Both the position numbers and the translations under genes were made by a program. A DNA stretch of 64,000 nucleotides from Phoronis australis. Taxonomy: Eukaryota > Phoronida > Phoronidae. The notes under the pieces are model-generated. The model did not search any database. It worked only from the letters and a program-made list of their open reading frames with translations, and was not told the origin of the DNA. The number at the start of each line of letters is the position of its first letter. The first letter of the stretch is position 1. The stretch covers positions 65,073 to 129,072 of the forward strand of contig NMRA01000345.1 in assembly GCA_002633005.1 (NCBI GenBank). Direction: 5' to 3'. Below, one piece after another: positions 1-10,182 of the stretch.

Positions 1-543
1 TCTTTGAATTTTAACAGCCAAACTACGGTATGACTCTGGCTAAAGTTACTAAAAAGGCAAAACCTTTGTTTTGTGGTGACATAAAATGCCATTGAAATTT
101 GTGTAGCTTCATCAAATATGGTGGAAAGCGAATTGAAAACAAGCAAAATAATGTCGTAGTAATTTATTTGAAAATTTGCCAAACGTTTTTGTCTGAGAAT
201 CTTGCGAGTTGTGGATGAGAAGAGGTTTCATCAATCCATCTTTTTGAAAATTACTGTTTGTACATCACTGGAAATTACTTTTTCACGTGTTAAGTTGTCA
301 AGTAGGTTTATTTGTCATTTGTTTCTCTTTGGGTTCGTGTAAAAATACCGTGTAGCTTTGTTGAAGATTTTTTTGTCTTCTCGAGCTTCTAGTGAAGGTC
401 ACATTATTATAAAAATGGGTAAACATTTTACCTCGCTCAACTTGTCGTCTTTGGGACCTTGATCAAAGCAACAACTTATTCGAGTACAGACTTAAGTGTG
501 TACTTAAGTATGGGGATGTAATTGGGATGGAAGAAAAGTCAGT

Positions 544-620
544 GAGTTATGCAGGCTGGCGAGTTATGCAGGCTGGCGAGTTATGCAGGCTGGCGAGTTA
601 TGCAGGCTGGCGAGTTATGC
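544..620 (+). repeat. 17-bp tandem repeat, about 4.5 copies
   Basis: Unit GAGTTATGCAGGCTGGC, starting at 544, 561, 578 and 595, then a partial copy to 620. Full units look identical, implying recent expansion. It lies in a USP14 intron, about 100 bases upstream of exon 726-823. Confidence 0.95.
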
Positions 621-725
621 GATGATGAGTTTTTAATGCCCTTAAAACCGATGAAGTGTGTATTATTTGTTAACAGAATTAGCATAGTATATTAAGGATA
701 ATTTCCTGTTTTGATGATTATTTAG

Positions 726-823
726 ATGTCAAATACATGCAGACGGGACTGAACTCTAGACTAAAAGAACACATCACCAAACATTCACCCACGCTGGGAA
801 GGGACGCGCAGTACGAAAAGACA
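726..823 (+). CDS. USP14: USP14 exon a (first exon in window)
   Basis: The acceptor is TTTAG before 726 and the donor GTAAGT at 824. The exon starts in phase 1 (two bases complete a codon from an exon outside the window) and reads (D)VKYMQTGLNSRLKEHITKH then SPTLGRDAQYEKT. This matches the human USP14 stretch around EVKYLFTGLKLRLQEEITKQ and SPTLQRNALY. It ends in phase 0. The 725 bases to its left look intronic and hold only a 17-bp tandem repeat at 544-620. Confidence 0.88.
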
Positions 824-3800
824 GTAAGTTCTAATTGGAATTCAGCCACTCAAGTCTGGTTATTCAGTTCGATACTTTAGACCTTTGGGTCATAAGTATA
901 TCAAAGTGGATTTAAGTCGTATCTACATGAATGCATTTCAGTTGTTTATCAACTGTTTAACAATTTACCTATTATGCCATCTTAGCCAGGATACGGCATG
1001 TTCAGATCTGTTAAGCTAGTAACCCTTAATTAAAATCACAAATCTTCCATCATTTTATTTCCGGATATTGAATTCACACATTGCGTTATTGAGGAAGGCT
1101 TATTGGTCAGTATGGGCAAAACTTAGTATACTTTTCGTTTTTACTGGACAGTATTGCAACCAAAATCTCAGTCGAGATTTAGTTGCACTCTGGCTTGAAT
1201 TCTTTTTGTTATTTGCGCAGATACTCAGCTAATACGTTGCTATGGTTTTAGTATGTCATTTTCCATCCATAATCAGACATAGTGCAGACACTATCTCTCG
1301 GTGCTTTGTTTTCAGGGTAAAATCAGCCGCCTTCCCAGTTACATGACCATCCAGTTTGTGCGCTTCTACTATAAAGAAAAGGAGGCGGTGAATGCAAAAA
1401 TTCTGAAAGACGTCAAGTTCAGCATGTCCCTGGACCTGTTCGATATGTGCACTGAGGATTTACAACAGAAGTTGGTGCCGGCTAGGGAGAAGTTCAAGGC
1501 AGAGGAGGATAGGAGAGTGGAGGCGGTCACCCAGGTGAGGGAGTGAGGCTGGTGGGTGAGGGAGTGGGGCGAATGAGTGATCGGGTGGGGCAAGTGGGTG
1601 AGTGAGTGGGGCAGGTGGTAAGGGTATGGCAGGTGGATGAGGGGATGGGGCAGGTGGGTGAAGGAGTGGGCCAGGTGGGTGAAGGAGTGAGCCAGGTGGG
1701 TGAAGGAGTGGGCCAGGTGGGTGAAGGAGTGGGCCATGTGGGTGAGGAAGTGGGGAATGTGAGTGAGGAAGTGGGACAGGTGGTGAGGAGGTGGGACAGG
1801 TGGGTGAGGGAGTGGGGTAGGTGGGTGAGGGAGTGGGGTGGGTGGGTGAAGGTGGGCCCATTACTGAGGAGTGGGACCTGAATAGTTGTTCTGTTTACGG
1901 AAGACTTACAGGTGCCAGCTTGAGAGAATTTTAAGGCATCAAGGATTGAGTGATCGAGTGGGGATGGAAGTGAGGGAACTACTGAAGGTTGGGGCTTGAG
2001 AGTTGGGTATGTGCACAGGGTTGCTGTGGAAATGGAAGGTAGGCTGATATTTTTACAAAATATTTCTGTTCTGACACATGCGAAACCTCATTTCAAATCG
2101 CAGTCGTCCAGTAATCCAGTACCATTATCAAGGGTAGGAGACCAGTGGCGCCTTCATTCTTTCATTCTACCAAATGTATTTGATAATTCCTAGGATTGTT
2201 CAGATGCATATGGAAATTCTCATTTGTATGGTGTCTCCAAAAAAATTGGCGTATTTAATTATTTTTGTAGGCAAAGTTAACAGGTGAAAAAGTCAAAGAA
2301 AAGAAAACAAGAAAAGAACCTCATGAGTTCCCTGATGGTTGGTATAAGTTTTGTTCCATTGCCTATCCTCCTGAGACAAAATAAGATTCTTTTCTTTTAT
2401 GGAAACGTTAGAATTTATCTGTTGTACAAATACAATCTGTCTTGCTGAAGTTCTTGGTACAGTGACTCCTTTCCTGGACATAAGCAGCCGATTTCATAAG
2501 GTGGTTAAGCCTGGTTTAAACTGGACTTAGACCAGGTTTAAAGATAATCTGCATTTCATAAAGATGGCTTAACTTTTAGACCAGTGGTCTAAGTCAGTTT
2601 TCATTTCACCAACTAGGTCTATATTCTTTAGACCTGTATAAAGATCTTAAACCAGGTTTAACTTTAGACTTGGTCAGACCCAGGTTTAACTGACTTGCAT
2701 GATATAGGTGCAACTGAATGATGCCACGATGTGCATTTATGAATTAGCTGTAGAGCAAAAATGGACTATTTTCAATATTCAGTTTTACGACAACACAGGT
2801 TCAAATGTAGCAGGGGCTGATCCACGATTTTTAAAGGGGGGGGGGGTCGGTCAAGGACTTTTTAAATTGGGGGGACCAAGTCAACAATTTGAAAGTTGTA
2901 GAATTACTAAAATCAAGGGAAAAAGGGGGTCCGGACCCCTTGACCCCCTTGGATCCGCCTATGTGTAGACCAGTACGTGCTGGATGGTGTCCTGCGGATT
3001 CCTCAGAATAGGACTGGTAGAACAGGGCGTCGTTGTTGTAAGCGCTACGAGTTTGACTGAAGACAGCATTTTCTGATTCTTCTGAGTTCCATCTCCATCG
3101 GTCTCCGATTTAATGTTGCCGGGAAGAGGTCTTGGCCATGAAAAATAAACACTAAAATGGCACGGAAATAAAATTAGACCAGGTTTAGGAAGAACAGGTT
3201 TAAGTCTTAAACCTGGTTTTGTTAAACCATGAAATCGGCTGAAGGTGTTTTTTCTTTGACTGCGTATAGTAGTAGAAGACAAAATACCGTTACCTCCTAA
3301 CTAACTTTCCTGTTAATTCCCCCTTCGTTCTCGGTCATCAGGGGAGACTATTCTGATGGTGAATTTGGCTTCTGCCCAGTCACTGTGACGATCTTCCCGG
3401 TCATTTTGCCTGAAGACTTTTGCCTTGTACTTTATGTTCTATGAAATAATAGTTTATGGAGCTGAGACATGAAACAATCCATTGTCATGTTGATGAAAGT
3501 GCCTTGACAATAATATTCATGTATGGTTCTGACAATGTGTACCCTGTGTTTATTTCTAAGTCTGTATTAACGTGACTTTTATTCTTTTATCGAGACTACT
3601 GAAAGTGGTGAAGGCTTATTTGTGACCCGTGAAACAGTATTTTTACGATGTGTGAATATGAAAGTGGTGTTTTTTTGTTTTGTATCAGATTTGTGAACTG
3701 TGATTTGAAGATCATCATGAATGTGATTCTGATTCTATATCTCAAGGATGTTGTGAACTGAAAGAACAGTCTCAGTTCGTGAACATGAACATGATGCCCA

Positions 3801-6339
3801 GGGGCGAGAATTGATGTGAGGAAGCGACAAAATTCAATCGTGATCTATGGAAATCAAAAAAGTGAATGTGAACTGTGAATTTGATGAATTTTAATTATGT
3901 GTGCAAACCACGTCTGATGGGTTTTGATAGCTCGTTTGATATATTTGCACACTTTTCAGATGTTGGGTCTAACAACAGTGGTTATTATGAGCTTAGTGCC
4001 GTGCTCACTCACAAGGGGCGCTCCAGCACCAGTGGTCATTACGTTGCCTGGGTGCGCAGGTCAGGAGGTAAGAAGAACGTCATACACTCACATATGCGTA
4101 CCTGTAGGCATACTGTTATCATCGCCATCTGGTGGGGGGCTGCGCGTGCCTAAGTTCAGGAATTTTGATCAAGTTTAAAAAGTATGTTCCTGTCAATGAG
4201 TGATTAGTTCACTAACTTGAGGATGCTTCCTGCAGACGTGTTTTTGTTGAGAGAGGCTGGCATTTTCTTTTACTATTACTCCACACCCTAGAGGTTTAGG
4301 TCTCTCTACCAAACCCTTAAAGATGTATTCACATGCTCGTAACTTTGCTAATGTATAGCAGTAATTAAATGACAATGCCATTTGAACATCATCTACGCTA
4401 AACAAAGTGCAGTCACTGTTGTATTCATTGACAACTTGTAAATGTGGAAACAAAAAAATTAGCAAATAGGTGACCTTTGCACTAATGACCTACCTCTCAG
4501 GCAAACATAGCCCGCATCGTGTAGTGTTATTCCCCAGCACCACGTCACGATACTTATTGGACACGGTTCAGTTATGTGTGGCAGATCATGTTTGCCACAA
4601 AACTCGTAAAAACTGCTTCATATTCACATCGTCGTTATATGTTGTGTTTCTAACTAATTTGGGCAAGCAATCACAGAGATAAGGAATTAGCCTGCAATTT
4701 CCACTTTAAAGATCTAATCTTACGCTTGTTAAAGACATCTGGTGCACTGTTTTCAGAAAAGACATGTTAAAAAACTGTTTCAATAATTTTTAAGAAGGGA
4801 ATGTATACATTTGTCAAATACTGTCCGACTACAATTGTCTGCTTAATTCAGTGTGGTTGGTAATAGTATCTGGCTTGATTGTCTTTATCAACTTGTAACC
4901 ACACATTCTGTGTTGCAGATGACTGGCTTATGTTTGATGACGACATGGTCACTGCAGTGCACGCTGACGACATTCTCAAGCTGTCCGGAGGAGGTAAAGT
5001 GACTCCCGAGTCAGCTCTGGGGACTCTTTAAGTTGCTGTAGTTTTGAGACTATTATAGAGCTAGGAAAAGGACGATGCTATAGGATTTGTCTAATCCGTG
5101 ACACACAAAATCAATGCGAAATTCATTTACACTAAAATTCTACTGTAAGGGAGACTCTGTCCTATCTTCACCATGAGAGGATGTAAAATTGCATAGTTGA
5201 GAAGACTAATGAATTGAATGGATAATCCATTACTCATTATTTATTCTTGTTAGGGAGGAGCAATTACTGTGTAAACATCTATACAGTAATTATTGTCCTG
5301 TAGTGTTTTCTGGAAATATTTTGTTTGATAGTTATGCGTACAAAAAATGCCCAGATCGTGGTTTTTTAAATTTTGATTTTTCATGGACATCGACTTAATT
5401 TCCACAGACTTTTTTTCACATGAAACTTGTAAATTCTGTTGTTTTATTCTGTTAGNGGCTTGATTGTCTTTATCAACTTGTAACCACACATTCTGTGTTG
5501 CAGATGACTGGCTTATGTTTGATGACGACATGGTCACTGCAGTGCACGCTGACGACATTCTCAAGCTGTCCGGAGGAGGTAAAGTGACTCCCGAGTCAGC
5601 TCTGGGGACTCTTTAAGTTGCTGTAGTTTTGAGACTATTATAGAGCTAGGAAAAGGACGATGCTATAGGATTTGTCTAATCCGTGACACACAAAATCAAT
5701 GCGAAATTCATTTACACTACAATTCTACTGTAAGGGAGACTCTGTCCTATCTTCACCATGAGAGGTTGTAAAATTGCATAGTTGAGAAGACTAATGAATT
5801 GAATGGATAATCCATTACTCATTATTTATTCTTGTTAGAGAGGAGCAATTATTGTGTAATCATCTATACAGTAATTATTGTCCTGTAGTGTTTTCTGGAA
5901 ATATTTTGTTTGATAGTTATAGAAAAAAATTCAGGTCAAAAAGATTGGTTTTTTGTTTGACTCTGTAGTAGTTTTTAAGGTAACTAGTTATCTTTGTTAC
6001 CAACAATCAAATTTCTGATTAGTATGTGTTGCAGGTGCATGAAACTATACTTTTAAGTTTTTCACGATTTACAGAATCTTCTTATGCGTACAAAAAATGC
6101 CAGATCGTGGTTTTTTAAATTTTGATTTTTCATGGACATCGACTTAATTTCCACAGACTTTTTTCCACATGAAACTTGTAAATTCTGTTGTTTTATTCTG
6201 TTAGCGTCAAGTGACCATGATAAACATGTGACCTGCCATTTTTGTCTATCATTCAGGTGATTGGCACTGTGCTTACGTGCTCCTGTACTCTCCTAAAGTT
6301 CTTGAAGTGGAAGATGAGAGCGCCATGGAAACGGCGTAA
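726..6339 (+). CDS. USP14: USP14-like ubiquitin carboxyl-terminal hydrolase, 3' part of gene
   Basis: Spliced gene, C-terminal portion only. Exons 726-823, 1316-1534, 2271-2337, 3960-4067, 4919-4993 (near-identical second copy 5504-5578) and 6257-6339 join in consistent phase to a stop at 6337-6339. The translation follows human USP14 from about residue 340 to the end: KISRLPSYMTIQFVRFYYKE, DVGSNNSGYYELSAVLTHKG, the histidine box GRSSTSGHYVAW, FDDD and LSGGGDWHCAYVLLYSP. USP14 is a proteasome-associated cysteine protease that trims ubiquitin chains. The catalytic His (human His435) is in exon 3960-4067. The catalytic Asp (human Asp451) falls 16 residues later in exon 4919-4993, the same spacing as in human. 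The catalytic Cys, blocking loop 1 and N-terminal UBL domain lie left of the window. Family assignment is from recognition of conserved blocks; no search was run. Confidence 0.93.
1316..1534 (+). CDS. USP14: USP14 exon b
   Basis: 73 codons, phase 0 at both ends; the acceptor is TTTTCAG and the donor CAG/GTGAGG. It encodes GKISRLPSYMTIQFVRFYYK, then EKEAVNAKILKDVKFSMSLD, then the LFDMCTEDLQQKLVPAREKF region, which follows human USP14 almost residue for residue. The donor sequence is also the first unit of the G-rich minisatellite that fills the start of the following intron, so many near-identical GGTGGGTGA motifs lie just downstream and could act as decoy 5' splice sites. Confidence 0.95.
1535..1858 (+). 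repeat. G-rich degenerate minisatellite at the 5' end of a USP14 intron
   Basis: Degenerate units of about 18-22 bp built on GGTGGGTGAGGGAGTGGG and GCCAGGTGGGTGAAGGAGTG. It begins at the exon 1316-1534 splice donor, which is itself a unit. One strand is almost free of C, so it could form G-rich structure. Long ORFs on both strands here (Ser/Pro/His or Gly/Val low complexity) are translation of the repeat, not genes. Confidence 0.9.
2271..2337 (+). CDS. USP14: USP14 exon c, Lys/Glu-rich linker
   Basis: The acceptor is TTTTTGTAG before 2271. The reading is AKLTGEKVKEKKTRKEPHEF then PD plus one base. It corresponds to the variable charged linker of USP14 before the FADDIGSNN block. The exon must end in phase 1 to make Asp with the next exon, which places the donor at 2338 (GTTGGT, a weak GT site). 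The alternative GTATAAG site at 2342 would break the frame. The linker is poorly conserved, so this is less certain than its neighbours. Confidence 0.7.
2487..3241. mobile_element. TIR-type MITE with internal AAACCTGGTTTA repeats, interrupted by a second element
   Basis: The left end has CAGCCGATTTCATAAGG and the right end has the inverse, CATGAAATCGGCTGAAGG. Just inside both ends, TTAAACCTGGTTT-type motifs recur in direct and inverted orientation (2490-2700 and 3175-3230). There is no coding capacity. A different G/C-run element is inserted at about 2813-2965. It sits in the USP14 intron between exons 2271-2337 and 3960-4067. Class is inferred from structure alone. Confidence 0.7.
2813..2965. 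mobile_element. Short element with G-run and C-run ends (GGATCCGCC family)
   Basis: It runs from GGGGCTGATCCACGATTTTT followed by a long G run to CCCTTGGATCCGCCTATG. Similar elements with GGCGGATTTAAGG and CCTGGATCCGCC-type ends occur at 9284-9446, 10020-10182 and 62635-62785. About 150-160 bp and non-coding. This copy is nested inside the larger TIR element 2487-3241, so it is the younger insertion. Confidence 0.65.
3960..4067 (+). CDS. USP14: USP14 exon d, histidine box
   Basis: The acceptor is ACTTTTCAG and the donor GTAAGA at 4068. It encodes (D)VGSNNSGYYELSAVLTHKG, then RSSTSGHYVAWVRRSG. The His of SGHYVAW aligns with catalytic His435 of human USP14. The serine before it in the human blocking loop 2 cluster (Ser432, reported as an AKT site) is Thr here, which remains phosphorylatable. 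Phase 1 at both ends. Confidence 0.95.
4919..4993 (+). CDS. USP14: USP14 exon e, catalytic Asp (first copy)
   Basis: 75 nt, phase 1 at both ends; acceptor TGTTGCAG, donor GTAAAG. It encodes (D)DWLMFDDDMVTAVHADDIL then KLSGG. The first Asp of FDDD sits 16 residues after the catalytic His, as in human USP14 (Asp451). An identical exon occurs at 5504-5578 in a duplicated block. Because the exon is symmetrical, including both copies would not shift the frame but would repeat 25 residues and the catalytic Asp. Confidence 0.92.
5504..5578 (+). CDS. USP14: Second copy of USP14 catalytic-Asp exon (probable assembly duplicate)
   Basis: All 75 bases match 4919-4993, with the same acceptor and donor. 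The copy lies in a block (5457-6204) that repeats 4872-5455 and is separated from it by the single N at 5456. Differences outside the exon are a handful of substitutions and one indel of about 165 bp, as expected for two alleles of one locus. A real animal transcript probably uses only one copy. I infer an unmerged haplotype rather than a true exon duplication. Confidence 0.8.
6257..6339 (+). CDS. USP14: USP14 last coding exon
   Basis: The acceptor is CATTCAG before 6257. It encodes (G)DWHCAYVLLYSPKVLEVED then ESAMETA and TAA at 6337-6339. It matches the human end GGGDWHIAYVLLYGP followed by an acidic tail. The tail is short and acidic as in the family, so the protein appears complete at its C terminus. 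Confidence 0.95.
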
Positions 6340-6645
6340 AGTCAGCATGAATTGTACATCGTCTCTGTTTGTTTATTATTGTGACATTACAAGTCAAAGT
6401 TTGTGAGGAATCCTGCTACAGAAAGCGCCGCAGGTGTTGAGTGATACTCGTTCAAGCTCTTCATTTTCTAGGACTCGCAGAAAATGCAAATTTTATTTTG
6501 TCAAATTTCTAAAATAATATTAAGCAAATTTCAATTCATTGTTATCACGTAGCAATAATTGATGCAATTATGAGCTCTTGCATCAGTTTAGTTATAACCT
6601 TTGAAACATTGAAGAAATAAAATGCGGCAATCGTATCACTTTTCA
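6340..6645 (+). other. USP14 3' untranslated region
   Basis: AT-rich sequence after the USP14 stop with no further splice-consistent coding. It ends near the first good polyadenylation signal, AATAAA at 6616-6621; cleavage is expected some 10-25 bases downstream. The exact end is not visible. Confidence 0.6.
6616..6621 (+). terminator. Polyadenylation signal AATAAA for USP14
   Basis: First canonical AATAAA downstream of the stop, about 280 bases into the 3' UTR, followed by moderately T-rich sequence. Confidence 0.55.
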
Positions 6646-6904
6646 TCCATCCTACTTTGGACTGTGAAGAAGCTTTTATGACTTGTATGATGAAAAGTGC
6701 ATTGGTCAATGTAAGGACAAGTATCTGAGTGTTTCAAGTGTTCTACATGACATGTTTTGACTCATTTTAGCAACAAATTTGGATTTTGCCACAATATGTT
6801 TGACTCGTCCGAGAAGAGACTGACAAACAATGTGCTGCGTCTAACCTTGTAGGATATCAGTCTTTTATTAAAGAGCATTATCAGTCTTGCTGCTGGAAAA
6901 CACA

Positions 6905-7060
6905 TTTTTGATATTGTTGATGAATAGAATAAACTTCTTCAGGTTTGACCAGAGCTTAAAAATATCAAAATCTGTTGTGTTTTGTGATTTTCTTACAAAT
7001 CATCAATTCTCCCCGTTGTCTGCCAGACATTCTATGAAATCAAGGTCAGTGACATTATCG
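6905..7060 (+). repeat. Dispersed repeat, family C, copy 1
   Basis: Shares GCCAGA, AAATCTGTTGTGTTTTGTG and a TTACAAATC...TTGTCTGCCAGACATTC core with 44245-44420 and 61030-61165. All three copies are on the plus strand, about 120-180 bp, without coding capacity. Probably an old SINE or MITE; the ends are not resolved. Confidence 0.55.
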
Positions 7061-7061
7061 G

Positions 7062-9135
7062 TTGCTGAATACGTCTGCTCTTAAACGTGGAGGATTTAGT
7101 TCCATCAGCAAACTGTGACTGGTTGCAGAGTGTTAGACTGTGACTGCGCCGCTGGTTGCTCGTTTGATTACCTACAGAAGCTGTCTAAGAAAACTACTTT
7201 TTGGCCTATCATGTCTATTAGGATATTTTTGACACATGGTAACAGTTTGGCGTGCAGATTCCAATGCTTCATTCATTTACCATCCACAGTGTGGAGGTGG
7301 ACTCTCAAATGTGCACAAAAAGCTTTCAATTCCCGTGGAATTTAATTTTTTTTAGATAATGCTGGTTCACTCAGAAGTCATCTTGAATTAGCTACAGACA
7401 TATTGTACATTAATATTGCTGAGAATTGTAAAGTGAATGGTTTCTCTATTTATACATATAGTGACTTAAAGAAAATTTGAATTGGCTTCAAGCGTTTTGT
7501 GTTTTTCTTCTGTACATGCAAAAATAATTTGATGATGGTACCTAAATCCCCTTCAGTGGCTAAGTGTATGTGAAATCAGAGTCAGAGTACCCGGTGTGGT
7601 GAGCCATTGTGGGTCATCACCCGTAGCCAATGGGGGGTTATCTGGATAATTTTTAGGGTGCACTGTACATGTAGATGGGCCATTATTTTGTGTTTCTCAA
7701 CTGCCTGTCCTGACACAGGGGAAGTTGGACTTCAGGATTTGGATGTGGAGTAAATGAAACATTTTTGTGAATTTAAAGCATCCGCATTTCATGCTTTTTA
7801 GTTGACAAAAATTGAAAATCTAATTCAGCATTTTAGACCTGTCTTGTAATATTGCTTAAGGTGATAGCATTCAATTTTCGTTACCAATTAGAGCAACAAA
7901 ACAATCAGTAATTTAAAAAATCTGAGTTTTTTGTGGGTTGACCAATCCAGAAATTCAAAAATTGCTATGTAAGCATTATTTTGAGTTGCCCGCACATTCG
8001 GCAATAATTTAATCCCCAAAGGGCGCTTATCTTTACAATTATTGACGGCTAACCGGGTGAAATGCTGTTCTTGCCATTTTCCTCTTATCTCGGCGGAGGC
8101 AACTGACGCTTAGTATGCGAGGGAAGAGTGTCCGTCTATATTCAGTACAGTTGTACAGAGGATACCTGCCTGTGCCTTTATGTGAGGTGCATCTGCCTAT
8201 GAACTTTTATAGTAAATGCATTTTAAATGTAGTCGCATAAACGGCAATTGAAATTAACCTTGAGTTTTTTTTGTTTTTTTTTTGTTGAAGTAAAATTAAG
8301 TGCGTGCGTGTTAGCACGTCTAAAAGGTAAGAACGTGGCATACGTCATCGCCAGTGTCTGTGTACACCAATATCCGTTTGGGTTAGCGTGGTATTTTTTT
8401 TTTTCAAGGCATTAGTGTTTTGGTTAAGAATTCAACATTGCCGACCAAGCAGCATCAAAAAGCAGCTGATTATTTTGATTACTACGCGAAGCCGCTGGGA
8501 GGCGCCTCGGTCACGAGAAAAAGCTGTAGGCCAAGCGTATGACAAATTGATGATAATAAAAATCGTTAGTCCTATAAAAATTGTATCGTGCGCGCCGACC
8601 TTATGAAAAAAACATCGCTTAATAAGTGATTTAGAACCGAGTATGTTTGTGTCCTACGTGCTGTTTGTGCTCAGCACTAGTTCAGTTGAGACGGGATGTG
8701 TCGCTGAAGATTTGACCAAAAGTTCCATGGAACTAGGACCCAATATTTCAAGGTTTAAATGCTTTCAGTGTACAGGCTAAGTTGGGGTCCTAATAAAAAC
8801 TAAGAACATTCTATTTCGTATTTGGTAAAACAGGTACCTAACATGGGGAGTATTTGCTTTAGTAGTGTCCATAATTAGGAGTCACTGTGATCGACCTCTC
8901 CGTGCTGCGCGGTTGTTCGAGGAAATTCAAGTCCCGCTATAATGGCACAGACCGGAGGTGCGAGAAGTTACCAATTGAGTGTTTACATACATGGCTATGG
9001 AAAGCCGGATGCGGCTTCACCTGTTAATATTTATTCTTTACAGATCACTGAGTAGGAGCTACTCGAGTTGTATGGCGTCGTTGTACATTACTGATCAAGT
9101 GGAAACGATAACGTCTTGCCAATAAACGTGTACTA
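7062..9135. other. Intergenic stretch, no gene recognised
   Basis: AT-rich sequence with short T runs (around 8266-8284 and 8394-8404). The ORFs present have no family features or plausible splice context. I see no RNA gene. Its right end runs into the 9136-10612 duplication. Confidence 0.5.
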
Positions 9136-9283
9136 TAAAAAATCTGCTGGTATATTACAGCATAAGCGAATTGCGCATAATTAACGCATTCTTGTAAAAT
9201 CGAGATCTGCAAAGCGTAAATGGAATGCTTTTGAAGCTCTTGTTGCTGATCTCCTCCTTGATCTGTTTGGGGAAGGAAGTGAC

Positions 9284-9446
9284 AAGTGACGGATTTAAGG
9301 GGGGCCAAGGGTGCCATGCCCCTTAAAATTCTCCCAGATTCCATCTGGCAGTACGGGGTTTCGAATGTCTGACGGGTAAAATCCTGGCTAATACTTTGCC
9401 CTGACCCNCCCCCCCTCCCTAACTCAAAATCCTTGATCCGTCCATG
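9284..9446. mobile_element. GGATCCGCC-family short element, copy 2
   Basis: Starts with GTGACGGATTTAAGGGGGGC and ends with CTTGATCCGTCCATGG, with internal CATGCCCC, CTCCCAGATTCCATCTGGCA and a C run. It is the homologue of 10020-10182 in the duplicated block and shares structure with 62635-62785. The long minus-strand ORF across it is translation of the repeat. Confidence 0.65.
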
Positions 9447-10019
9447 GGAACTCATTTTCTATCGTGATATGCCAAGGTTCAATGCTCAATTAGTACTGTG
9501 CTGCCAGGGAACTTAATTTATAATTTGCATTTCATATTCTGAGTGAAAATGAACGTCCATTTCTTTTTCGGGGTGAATGCCGCACGCTGATCTCTTTTTA
9601 GGCTGAAACTATTGTTAAGTTGATGAATACTGAATAGCACCTATATGAGGGTTTCGTATCAAATGTCACTGAATGATTGTTACGAACGGAAATATGTGTA
9701 TCTGTAATATCGCGACCGGGCACCAACTGGATATGATACGTCGCCCACACATGAATCATGGCGCGTAGCTAGCAACCGTCGCCCGAACGCTATTTCTTAT
9801 TCGAAATATTGCTATGAAATTGTTTTAAAAAGTATAATCTTTATCGTTTTATAGAATTTTACCAAATTTTGTTCTCNAAAAAAAAAAACTGGTGGTATAT
9901 TATAGCACAACGAATTGCGCATAATTAACGCATTCTTGTAAAATTGAAATCTGCAAAGCGTAAATGGAATGTTTTTGAAACTCTTGTTGCTGATCTCCTC
10001 CTTGATCTGTTTGGGGATG

Positions 10020-10182
10020 GAACCAGTGGCGGATTTAAGGGAGGCTAAGGGCGCCATGCCCCCTAAAATTCTCCCAGATTTCATTTGGCATTACGGGATT
10101 GCGAATGTCTGACTGGTAAAATCCTGGCTAATACTTTGCCCTGGCCCCCCTCCCTAACTCAAAATCCTGGACCCGCCCATGG
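10020..10182. mobile_element. GGATCCGCC-family short element, copy 3
   Basis: Starts with AGTGGCGGATTTAAGGGAGG and ends with CTGGACCCGCCCATGG. Its termini give a short imperfect inverted repeat (GGCGGATT/GGACCCGCC). It is the counterpart of the element at 9284-9446. Confidence 0.65.

Larger units (their letters stand above)
4872..6204. repeat. Imperfect tandem duplication joined by an N; likely unmerged haplotypes
   Basis: Block 4872-5455 is repeated as 5457-6204, with the only N of the region at the junction (5456). I see about seven single-base differences plus a segment of about 165 bp (5921-6085) present only in the second block. That segment is bounded by TTAT on both sides, a short repeat at the indel. 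The duplicated block contains one USP14 exon. Confidence 0.85.

Noticed and set aside
1369-1881. Three long ORFs with His/Pro/Ser or Gly/Val repeats across the start of a USP14 intron
   Set aside because: Low-complexity translation of the G-rich minisatellite and the antisense of a real exon.
5250-5564. 104-codon minus-strand ORF over the duplicated block
   Set aside because: It is antisense to the USP14 exon copy and crosses the N at 5456.
9045-9455. 136-codon minus-strand ORF with GRIKDFELGRG and CQMESGRILRGMAPLAPL
   Set aside because: It lies over the GGATCCGCC-type repeat; the same peptide recurs at 9812-10084 and 62559-62810, as expected of repeat DNA. It also crosses an N.
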